The notes under the pieces: model-generated
Told to the model about the DNA's origin: nothing
Database searches by the model: none
Seen by the model: only the letters and a program-made list of their open reading frames with translations
DNA from: Methanosaeta sp. NSP1
GTDB taxonomy: Archaea; Halobacteriota; Methanosarcinia; Methanotrichales; Methanotrichaceae
NCBI GenBank assembly: GCA_002256595.1
Contig: NOLC01000058.1
Coordinates: forward strand, 1 to 7,256
Direction: 5' to 3'
DNA: 7,256 nt
Program-made: the position numbers and the translations under genes
In this document: positions 1-5,745 of the stretch, one piece after another
Position numbering within the stretch: the first letter of the stretch is position 1
Layout: every line of letters starts with the position of its first letter

Positions 1-555
1 GTGAATGCTTTTGCCTTCGGCAACAGCAGATCGGACAACGCCCAGTGCCGTGCCCCAGCCCACACAGGCCAGCCTCCCGGCATTGCAGTGGGTGAGCACA
101 TTGTCCCCGTCCTGAAGCAGCCTGGCTCCGAACCTTCCCAGGAGCTGGTTGATCCGAATATCCTCCGCCGCAATCTCCTCCGCCTCGGCGAGAGACATCT
201 CCCTGATCTCCTCTTCACCCACGCATGAGGCGGCAGCTCTCATGGCCCGATCCACTCCCCAGGAGAGGTTGACCGCCGTGGGCCGGGAGGACCTGATCAT
301 CTCTGCCGCCGTCTCCAGCTCGGCCATCATCTCCGCAGCGTTTGACGCCCTGCACAGCCGCGCAGCCAGGGCTATGCCATAGGCGCCGGCAGCGCCCAGA
401 GCCGGAGCGCCCCGCACCCGCAGGGACCTGATGGCCTCCACCAACTGCCTGATGCTATTGATTTTTATGGGCAGCAGCTCCTGGGGCAGAAGGGTCTGAT
501 CTATCAGCCACAGGCCATCATCCCACCAGATGGTCCTTGATTGGCAATGGCTCAC
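1..555 (-). CDS. mtnA: S-methyl-5-thioribose-1-phosphate isomerase family (MtnA / aIF-2B-like), N-terminal part, cut by the window edge
   Basis: The minus strand is open from a GTG at 555-553 to the window edge, giving 185 residues in frame; the C-terminal half lies outside. Family landmarks are in the expected order: RTIWW at residues 7-11, LIDQTLLPQE just after, RGAPALG from residue 48, RPTAVNL at 91-97, and LTHCNAG ending at residue 160. Cys157 corresponds to the active-site cysteine of known MtnA enzymes. MtnA converts 5-methylthioribose-1-phosphate to methylthioribulose-1-phosphate in the methionine salvage pathway (cytosolic). Archaeal relatives of the same fold include ribose-1,5-bisphosphate isomerase and the aIF-2B subunits; the RTIWW and RPTAVNL segments favour the MtnA branch. 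The GTG is preferred because GGTGAT (567-562) sits 7 bases upstream and no ATG is available at the right distance. The catalytic Asp expected further on cannot be seen. Family assignment is firm; the exact substrate is inferred. Confidence 0.9.
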   Translation of the reverse strand, partial: MSHCQSRTIWWDDGLWLIDQTLLPQELLPIKINSIRQLVEAIRSLRVRGAPALGAAGAYGIALAARLCRASNAAEMMAELETAAEMIRSSRPTAVNLSWGVDRAMRAAASCVGEEEIREMSLAEAEEIAAEDIRINQLLGRFGARLLQDGDNVLTHCNAGRLACVGWGTALGVVRSAVAEGKSIH

Positions 556-561
556 GAAACA

Positions 562-567
562 ATCACC
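562..567 (-). promoter_or_regulatory. Shine-Dalgarno site of the mtnA-like gene
   Basis: On the minus strand GGTGAT reads from 567 to 562. Seven bases lie between GGTGA and the GTG at 555. The match to the archaeal anti-SD sequence is good, and it fixes a GTG rather than an ATG as the start. Confidence 0.65.
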
Positions 568-627
568 ACAACAGATAGAGGAATGCGCCGGCATTATTAA
601 TTTTCGCCTGCACATCCTGAAGAGAGC

Positions 628-637
628 TTTTTATAGT
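628..637 (-). promoter_or_regulatory. Candidate TATA box for the mtnA-like gene
   Basis: Reading the minus strand, ACTATAAAAA occupies 637-628. An archaeal transcript would start about 25-27 bases downstream, near 605, leaving a leader of about 50 bases before the GTG at 555. A second A/T stretch (AATTAATAA on the minus strand, near 595-603) would give a shorter leader. Prediction by eye only. Confidence 0.4.
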
Positions 638-656
638 TAGAGATCACTAAGAACAT

Positions 657-668
657 AATTATTTAAAG
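657..668 (+). promoter_or_regulatory. Candidate TATA box for the hybrid kinase gene
   Basis: The plus strand reads AATTATTTAAAG here, the best TATA-like sequence in the 225-base gap between the divergent genes. A start point near 689 would leave a leader of about 90 bases. A weaker alternative, CTATTTAATT at 681-690, would give a leader of about 70 bases. The minus-strand box for the neighbouring gene lies about 20-40 bases away, so the two promoters are back to back. Confidence 0.4.
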
Positions 669-718
669 GGTTAGTACTCGCTATTTAATTGGGATATCTC
701 GCCTGCCGAATCTGTAAT

Positions 719-730
719 CCTCCGGGGAGG
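719..730 (+). other. Small GC-rich palindrome in the kinase leader
   Basis: CCTCCGGGGAGG is an inverted repeat with four or five base pairs around a tiny loop. It lies in the predicted leader, 50 bases before the start codon. It could be a weak RNA hairpin or a protein site; it may also be chance. No further regulatory structure was recognised in this leader. Confidence 0.25.
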
Positions 731-766
731 GAAAGGGGATATCATCGCCATACAATGCTGGAATTT

Positions 767-770
767 GGAG
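767..770 (+). promoter_or_regulatory. Weak Shine-Dalgarno site of the hybrid kinase gene
   Basis: GGAG lies 10 bases before the GTG at 781, slightly longer than ideal spacing. No in-frame ATG, GTG or TTG exists between the in-frame TAA at 715-717 and 781, so this site supports 781 (or the next GTG at 790) as the start. Confidence 0.4.
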
Positions 771-780
771 ACTGCAATTT

Positions 781-3700
781 GTGTCTGCCGTGGAGAATAG
801 TACTGGCTTATCCCCTGCATTCTGCCTGGGATCCTGCCTGATTGTGCTGACGGTCCTCTGGACCATGCCAGCTTTGGCTGATGATGAGAGTCCCATCATT
901 CTCCTGCTTTTTTCCTACTCCTCTGACCATCCCTGGGTAGAGGAGGAAAAGGAAGCTTTCATGCAGAATTTTCGCCTGGAGAGCCCCGACGCGCCCCCAC
1001 CCAGAGTAGAGTACATGGACTGCCGGAGCTGGCCGGATGGGGATTATGAAAGGCGCCTTTTAGATCTTTATAGCTACAAATATTCCCGGCAGAGGCTGAA
1101 CCGCTCCATTGACCTGGTCATAGCCTTTGACATCCCGGCCGGCACCCTGGCCCTGGCCAACAGGAAGGAATTGTTTCCAGATGCATATCTCATCCTGGCC
1201 GGGATGATGAGACCAGGAAACAACACAACCGGCAGCAACTACAGCCTTGAGAGGACCGGCTTCATACAGCAGAGAGCTGATCCATACGCCAGCCTGCAGG
1301 CCATGCATAATCTTCATCCCCAGGCCGGAGAGCTTCTGGTGCTGCTGGATGGCACTCCCGAGGGCCGGGCTCTGGCAGACGACCTGGATGATATCGCTTC
1401 TGAATTCAATGGCCAGTTCAATCTGACCCTGGCAGAGATCTCGCCAGGAAGAGATATAGGCAGCATAAGCCGGATGACATTCCCGTCTGTTTCTGAAGAG
1501 AGAGACCTTCTCATCCTCTGCGGCCTGTTCGGCTGGGAGGGAGACGATTTTCCGGCCAATTGCAGCCAGATGGGCAGGATCATCAATCCCAAGTCCCAGG
1601 TCCCAGTTTACGGCCTGTGGGACTTCCAGATGGGGCAGGGAATTGTGGGGGGATGCCTTGCCTCAGGCAGAGCTCTGGGAGAGAGGGCAGCCTCTACTGC
1701 ATCTGCCGCCTTGAGGGGTGAGAGCCTGCCCCAAATCCAGAATATTTTTCCCCTTCTGAAATTCGACAGCGAGCAGATGGAGGTTTATGGCATAGCCGAG
1801 CCTGCCCTGCCGGCAGGAGCCCTCGCCACCAGCCAGGATTCTCCAATCCAGGAGAGACATGCATCACTGATGTCCACACTGGGCACCATGCTGCTATCCA
1901 TTGTTCTGGGCCTGGTCATAATCTCAGCCCTGAATATCAGGATGAGGTCGGTGACAGAAGGTGAGCTGAAAGAGAGCCAGGGCAAATACAGGGATCTATC
2001 CCTCCAGCTTCCTCAGACCGCTTTCGAGCTGGATGAAAAAGGGAATATGTTTTTTCTAAACCGTTTCGGCAGCCAGGCTCTGGGCTATACTCAAGAGGAC
2101 CTCCAGGCGGGGCTGAATGTTCTCCAGATTGTATCCGAGGAGGATAAGGAGAGAATCATCGAGGATATGCGTCGGACAATAGAGGGCAGTCCACAGGTAA
2201 GAGAGCTTGCCTTGGTCAGGAAGAACGGCAGCAGGTTTCCAGCCATTGCTTACCTCTTGCCAGCGGCCAAAGGCGGCAGGGCGGTGGGGCTGCGAGGAAT
2301 ATTTCTGGACATATCCGAACGCAAAAAGACCGAGACGGCCTTGCGGGAGTCAGAGAATAAGTTCAGGGTGCTCACGGAGAAGTCTCTGGTGGGGGTATAC
2401 ATTGTTCAGGATTGGATTTTCAAATATGTCAACCCCAGATTTGCAGAGATCTTCGGATACAGCACACTGGAGATGATCGGCAAGATGGGGCCCGGAGACC
2501 TGGAGGCGGCACCCGGCGAGCTGGAGAAGATCGTGGATGGGCTGACAAAGAGGCCCGCCGGGGAGAATGGTTCCAGGGACGGTGTGGATTACTATGAGGT
2601 CAGAGGACTCACCAAGAGCGGCGATATAGTGGACGTGCAGGTTTTCGGGTCCATGACCACCTACGAATCCAGGGAGGCTGTGGTTGGAACGGCTCTGGAT
2701 ATAACGGCCAGAAAGCGGATAGATGAAGACCTGAAGCGGGCCAGGGACGAGGCAGAGGCTGCGGCAAAGGCCAAATCGGAGTTCCTGGCCAATATGAGCC
2801 ATGAGATCAGGACCCCCATGAATGTGGTCATTGGAATGACCAGCCTGGTTTTGGGAACGGATCTGAGCCCGGAGCAGAGGGAATATCTTCTGACCATCAG
2901 AAAGAGCGGCGAGTCTCTTCTCTCCATCATAAACGATATCCTGGACTTCTCCAGAATTGAGAGAGGAAAAATCGATCTGGAGAGACGTCCATTCAATTTG
3001 GATACATGCATCAGGGATGCCATGAGCCTCATATCGAGCCTGGCCCATGACAAAGGCCTGGAGCTGCATTACAGTGCAGGTGACGAATTTTCTGAGATGA
3101 TCGAGGCAGACGAGTCCAGGGTGCGACAGGTTCTGGTCAATCTGCTCTCCAATGCTGTAAAATTCACAGAGCGGGGAGGAATAGAGGTCAGTTGGCAGGC
3201 AGCAGAAAAAGGCGACGGAAGATATGAGATACACATCCAAGTGAAAGACAGCGGCATAGGCATATCTGCAGAGGCCATGGGCCGCCTCTTCCAGCCCTTC
3301 TCCCAGGCCGATGCCTCCACCTCCCGAAAATATGGCGGAAACGGCCTGGGCCTGGCCATAAGCAAGAGGCTGGTGGAAATGATGGATGGCCGGATTTGGG
3401 CGGAGAGCATTGCGGGAAGGGGAAGCACATTTCATTTCACATTTATGGCCCATAGATCCCTCCAGCCGGCACGAAGGCCTCCGGCCCCGGCACAGAGCAA
3501 GGAGCAGCCGGATAAGACCCTGAAGCGATCCATCCTCCTGGCGGAGGACAATCCCGTCAACCAGAAGATGGCCCTGCTCATGCTCAAGAAGCTGGGATAC
3601 CATGCGGACAAGGCTGGCAGCGGCAGGGAGGTGCTCGAAGCTCTGGAAGCAAAATCCTACGACCTGATTTTGATGGACGTTCAGATGCCTGAGATGGACG

Positions 3701-3888
3701 GCCTGGAGGCCACCCGGGAGATAAGGAGGAGATGGCCGTCTGGTGGCCCCAAGATCGTAGCTCTCACCGCCCATGCCATAGCCGGGGATAAGGAAAAATG
3801 CCTGGAGGCGGGAATGGACGACTATCTCTGCAAGCCCATTGACATCGATGACCTCAAGGGGGCTTTAGAGAATGCCTTTCTCAATTGA
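781..3888 (+). CDS. Membrane hybrid sensor histidine kinase: SBP-like sensor, TM, PAS-PAS, HisKA, HATPase, receiver
   Basis: A 1035-residue two-component sensor. Residues about 10-33 are a hydrophobic signal or anchor ending in PALA. Residues about 36-345 resemble the ABC-transporter substrate-binding fold (ABC_sub_bind type) used as an external sensor: ILLLFSYSSDHPW, then LVIAFDIPAGTLALANRKELFPDAYLI-type segments. A TM helix spans about 365-386. PAS 1 is about 396-517 (ends LDISERK) and PAS 2 about 525-647 (ends LDITARK). The HisKA domain has SHEIRTPMN with phosphoacceptor His674. The HATPase domain has an N box at 787-795 (Asn791), DSGIGI at 823-828 and GGNGLGLAI at 852-860. After a Pro/Ala-rich linker, the receiver (about 917-1033) has Glu922/Asp923, phosphoacceptor Asp966, Thr996 and Lys1018. 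All catalytic residues are present, so it should autophosphorylate and pass phosphate to Asp966. No HPt domain or partner regulator is seen; ligand and output are unknown. The domain style resembles bacterial hybrid kinases, suggesting ancient transfer (inference). Confidence 0.93.
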   Translation: MSAVENSTGLSPAFCLGSCLIVLTVLWTMPALADDESPIILLLFSYSSDHPWVEEEKEAFMQNFRLESPDAPPPRVEYMDCRSWPDGDYERRLLDLYSYKYSRQRLNRSIDLVIAFDIPAGTLALANRKELFPDAYLILAGMMRPGNNTTGSNYSLERTGFIQQRADPYASLQAMHNLHPQAGELLVLLDGTPEGRALADDLDDIASEFNGQFNLTLAEISPGRDIGSISRMTFPSVSEERDLLILCGLFGWEGDDFPANCSQMGRIINPKSQVPVYGLWDFQMGQGIVGGCLASGRALGERAASTASAALRGESLPQIQNIFPLLKFDSEQMEVYGIAEPALPAGALATSQDSPIQERHASLMSTLGTMLLSIVLGLVIISALNIRMRSVTEGELKESQGKYRDLSLQLPQTAFELDEKGNMFFLNRFGSQALGYTQEDLQAGLNVLQIVSEEDKERIIEDMRRTIEGSPQVRELALVRKNGSRFPAIAYLLPAAKGGRAVGLRGIFLDISERKKTETALRESENKFRVLTEKSLVGVYIVQDWIFKYVNPRFAEIFGYSTLEMIGKMGPGDLEAAPGELEKIVDGLTKRPAGENGSRDGVDYYEVRGLTKSGDIVDVQVFGSMTTYESREAVVGTALDITARKRIDEDLKRARDEAEAAAKAKSEFLANMSHEIRTPMNVVIGMTSLVLGTDLSPEQREYLLTIRKSGESLLSIINDILDFSRIERGKIDLERRPFNLDTCIRDAMSLISSLAHDKGLELHYSAGDEFSEMIEADESRVRQVLVNLLSNAVKFTERGGIEVSWQAAEKGDGRYEIHIQVKDSGIGISAEAMGRLFQPFSQADASTSRKYGGNGLGLAISKRLVEMMDGRIWAESIAGRGSTFHFTFMAHRSLQPARRPPAPAQSKEQPDKTLKRSILLAEDNPVNQKMALLMLKKLGYHADKAGSGREVLEALEAKSYDLILMDVQMPEMDGLEATREIRRRWPSGGPKIVALTAHAIAGDKEKCLEAGMDDYLCKPIDIDDLKGALENAFLN

Positions 3889-3901
3889 GGCACTCCAGCG
3901 G

Positions 3902-3922
3902 TTAGGCGAGAATATCTCCTAA
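3902..3922 (+). other. Imperfect inverted repeat after the kinase gene
   Basis: TTAG, a two-base bulge (GC), GAGA, loop ATA, TCTC and CTAA form an 8-bp imperfect hairpin 14 bases after the kinase stop. There is no T-run after it, so it is not a convincing terminator. It could be a processing site, an operator or chance. Confidence 0.25.
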
Positions 3923-3954
3923 GAGAAATACATCAACTGGCAGGGAGTGAAAGG

Positions 3955-3963
3955 CTAATAAAT
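3955..3963 (+). promoter_or_regulatory. Candidate TATA box for the NrpR-like gene, implying a leaderless mRNA
   Basis: CTAATAAAT is centred about 25 bases before the GTG at 3984. That is the usual archaeal distance from TATA centre to transcription start, so the transcript would begin at or next to the start codon. No good Shine-Dalgarno sequence precedes the GTG, which agrees with a leaderless message. Read-through from the kinase gene remains possible. Confidence 0.35.
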
Positions 3964-3983
3964 CCATAGGCAGATTATATGGC

Positions 3984-4709
3984 GTGAAGAGAGCGCTGCC
4001 CCTGGTCTTTACCCTCTCCCGGATCGAGAATCTCATGCATCAGGTGAGCTTTGATTTCGCTGAGATGAGAGGAAGGATCATAACCAATACCACCAGAGTT
4101 GACAAGAAAGACCTGCAAGAGACTTTAGCTGTCTTTTTCGATGTCATCTCCGCCGGCCTAGCCGTATCGCCCCTGATCATGATGGAAGAAGAGGGGCGGC
4201 GAATAAAATTGAAGACCGCCTGCAGCCTGACAATCAGCGGTGTCATGCTCAAGCATGGCATTCCGGTGCGCCCTAAAGGCGGCGGCCTGATTGAGGTGGT
4301 GGGACGAAAGCCGACCAGGTTTACAGATATGCTCATGTACTGGGCTACAACCGTCGATCCCATAGACCTGCTCACCGCCCAGGGGATGACCGACATCGCC
4401 GGGATGATGCGCACCGGAAACGGAAGGATACTGGGCAACCTTCAAGAGGCGCCATTCCCGGCCAGAGACAGGATTGAGGAGCTGCTTGAGCAGTTGTCTG
4501 CAGTTGATTTTGCCGGTATCCTGGAGCTTGGCGATCCCAATATGGATGTGCTGGGCGTCTCGGTGGAGAGAGACCATGTGGGCATCGCCCTGGTGGGGGG
4601 GACAAATCTGGTGGCCGCTGCACAAGAGGCGGATATTCCAGTCGAGCATGAATCCATCAGCGACCTGACCGAGGTCTCGCTCATGAAGCATATAGATGAG
4701 CTGATCTGA
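3984..4709 (+). CDS. Single NrpR regulatory domain (DUF128) protein without HTH; NrpRII-like
   Basis: A 241-residue soluble protein covering one full NrpR domain. The N-terminus (SRIENLMHQVSFD, residues 12-24) matches the linker that normally follows the helix-turn-helix in NrpR proteins. The domain then shows GRIITNTTRV (30-39), SAGLAVSP, the signature SLTISGVMLKHGIPVRPKGG, the MYWATTVDP and GMTDIAGM segments, and ends with a GVSV...GIALVGGTNLVAAAQE stretch. NrpR represses nitrogen-assimilation genes in methanogens, with 2-oxoglutarate as inducer. In Methanosarcina the function is split between NrpRI (DNA-binding) and NrpRII, which contacts NrpRI and the general transcription factors. A stop at 3948-3950 in frame leaves room for only 11 more codons upstream, so an HTH is really absent here. 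It lies 95 bases after the kinase gene, same strand. Inference: a co-regulator needing an HTH partner elsewhere. A role outside nitrogen control is possible. Confidence 0.85.
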   Translation: MKRALPLVFTLSRIENLMHQVSFDFAEMRGRIITNTTRVDKKDLQETLAVFFDVISAGLAVSPLIMMEEEGRRIKLKTACSLTISGVMLKHGIPVRPKGGGLIEVVGRKPTRFTDMLMYWATTVDPIDLLTAQGMTDIAGMMRTGNGRILGNLQEAPFPARDRIEELLEQLSAVDFAGILELGDPNMDVLGVSVERDHVGIALVGGTNLVAAAQEADIPVEHESISDLTEVSLMKHIDELI

Positions 4710-4755
4710 AAATGAACTACCATCAAGACTCATCCCTGAAAGCGGCAACCGATTC

Positions 4756-4764
4756 AAATATATG
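4756..4764 (+). promoter_or_regulatory. Candidate TATA box for the secreted Cys-cluster protein
   Basis: AAATATATG is the strongest TATA-like element in the 110-base gap after the NrpR-like gene. Its centre near 4760 predicts a start point around 4785-4789, giving a leader of about 31-35 bases before the ATG at 4820. This suggests transcription independent of the upstream gene. Confidence 0.5.
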
Positions 4765-4788
4765 TTTGGCAGGAGAGAAAAAGAAGTG

Positions 4789-4827
4789 ATGAAATCAGGT
4801 GAGGGTGCCAGGAGCAGTGATGAGTAA
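4789..4827 (+). CDS. Possible 12-codon upstream ORF overlapping the next gene's start
   Basis: ATG at 4789 opens a reading frame encoding MKSGEGARSSDE and stopping at TAA 4825-4827. The stop overlaps the ATG (4820) of the next gene in another frame. The predicted transcription start from the TATA box at 4756 falls close to this ATG, so it could be read leaderless and couple to the downstream start. It may equally be chance; there is no conservation evidence here. Confidence 0.2.
   Translation: MKSGEGARSSDE
4810..4814 (+). promoter_or_regulatory. Shine-Dalgarno site deciding the start at 4820
   Basis: AGGAG lies 5 bases before ATG 4820. The upstream in-frame GTG at 4799 has no comparable site and would add seven residues in front of a normal signal peptide. 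This favours 4820. Confidence 0.6.
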
Positions 4828-5518
4828 GAATGCATCGTTGTTGATGATCGCGGCCATGCTCTTGGCCACACTGGACGCGGCCTCGGCTGAATTCATGGCC
4901 AATATGGGAGAAGCCCTGGCCGGTTCAGACAACAATAGCTCCAGCTTCAATTCAATTTCATTGCAGGGTCGGGAGAATCTGGTCAGCGCTCCCCGGAACC
5001 TATCCCCGGGAGGGGGCTACTATTCCACCCATCCCATTTCTATAGGCCAGGGCTCCGGCAGCCGTACTGAGATATCCAATGCCGATTCCGCCACATCCAT
5101 GAGCCATGAGGTCGGCTCTGCCAGGGAGACGGCAAGGAAGGCAGATTACCTGGTGCAGTCCTCCGGCAGCAGGAATGCTTTTGGAAGGACGGGCTCGACC
5201 ACGACCCAAATGAGGATTGAGGAGACAGTGACCGACGGCAAGGTGAATATGGGCGTGCTGGTAGAAGAGGACAGGAAGGCCGGAGCCGGCCAAAGCAGGC
5301 TTGATCCACGGAGGAGCGCCTGGAGAAATCCGGCCATTGAGATAGAAGAGGAATACATCGGCACATTCAATATCTCCAAGAATCTGACTTACAATAGCAA
5401 CTATTCCGTCGGCCTGGACCGGGACTGCTGGCTGAACTGCTGCGGGGATGACTGCATCATCAGCCTCTCTCCGCCAAAGCTTATCCGTGCAGATGATGTT
5501 TTCAATTGCCATCGCTGA
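4820..5518 (+). CDS. Secreted protein of unknown function with C-terminal cysteine cluster
   Basis: A 232-residue protein from ATG 4820. Residues 1-23 are a clear Sec signal peptide: short basic n-region (Lys3), hydrophobic core LLMIAAMLLATL, and A-A-S-A before the likely cut. The mature part is rich in Ser, Asn, Gly and Thr, with little hydrophobic sequence and no TM anchor, so it is probably released or bound to the surface layer. It includes a YYSTHPISIGQGSGSRTEI segment, a SATSMSHEV segment, a TTTQMRIEETVTDGKVNMGVL segment and a FNISKNLTYNSNYSV segment, which look like repeated beta-strands. Five cysteines sit near the end: Cys203, Cys207, Cys208, Cys212 and Cys230. They could form disulphides or bind metal. 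I do not recognise a named family; the style recalls lineage-restricted exported proteins of Methanothrix (impression, not checked). Several NxS/T sites suggest N-glycosylation. Function unknown. Confidence 0.75.
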   Translation: MSKNASLLMIAAMLLATLDAASAEFMANMGEALAGSDNNSSSFNSISLQGRENLVSAPRNLSPGGGYYSTHPISIGQGSGSRTEISNADSATSMSHEVGSARETARKADYLVQSSGSRNAFGRTGSTTTQMRIEETVTDGKVNMGVLVEEDRKAGAGQSRLDPRRSAWRNPAIEIEEEYIGTFNISKNLTYNSNYSVGLDRDCWLNCCGDDCIISLSPPKLIRADDVFNCHR

Positions 5519-5573
5519 GGCCGTATGGCTGGGCTCAGGCAAAGGATTCGCCACTCTCAGACCTCACTCATAC

Positions 5574-5585
5574 TTCTTATTTTTT
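5574..5585 (+). terminator. T-rich terminator of the secreted-protein gene
   Basis: TTCTTATTTTTT lies 56 bases after the stop at 5518, in the transcribed strand's direction. Archaeal RNA polymerase terminates at such oligo-T tracts without needing a hairpin. It also sits before the convergent FAS1 gene, where termination is expected. Confidence 0.5.
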
Positions 5586-5657
5586 GAAGCTCTTCCAGAG
5601 GATATAGCTGTCAGGTCGAACGGGGAGCTGAAGGATGATAAGCCAGACAGAAAGGCT

Positions 5658-5714
5658 AAAAAAAGTGCCGACGCCGGAAGCTGTGGAGGCGCCCCCTCCT
5701 GCAGCCCTTCCGGC
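5658..5714 (-). terminator. Large hairpin plus T7: terminator of the FAS1 gene
   Basis: The minus-strand FAS1 gene stops at 5746. Thirty-one bases further on, 5714-5673 folds into a long stem. GCCGGAAG (5673-5680) pairs with CTTCCGGC (5707-5714), CTG pairs with CAG inside it, and GGAGG pairs with CCTCC around a five-base loop. That gives about 16 pairs with small bulges. On the minus strand it is followed eight bases later by a run of seven T (5664-5658). This resembles a bacterial intrinsic terminator. In archaea the T-run alone may suffice, and the stem may protect the 3' end. Confidence 0.65.
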
Positions 5715-5745
5715 ATTGCCCTGATCTCAGATAAGTCTATTGGGG

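Noticed and set aside
1..382. Two plus-strand frames (75 and 77 residues) at the left edge.
   Set aside because: Both are shadows of the minus-strand MtnA-like gene, which carries ordered family motifs in its own frame.
2350..3774. A 474-residue open frame on the minus strand inside the kinase gene.
   Set aside because: It is fully antisense to a continuous, motif-complete kinase (PAS 2 through receiver). The translated chain shows no recognisable domain, and its length is explained by the codon bias of the coding strand.
781..3888. The kinase as a FilI-type quorum-sensing kinase, known from Methanothrix.
   Set aside because: The ectodomain looks like a substrate-binding protein, a FilR-type regulator is not next to it, and the protein ends in a receiver. 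Nothing in the sequence supports acyl-homoserine-lactone synthesis.
4158..4871. A 237-residue open frame on the minus strand across the NrpR-like gene.
   Set aside because: Antisense to a clear NrpR domain, no family features, and it crosses two promoter-like regions.
5000..5554. A 184-residue open frame on the minus strand over the exported-protein gene.
   Set aside because: The plus-strand gene has a signal peptide, a good ribosome site and a T-tract after it; the minus frame has none of these.
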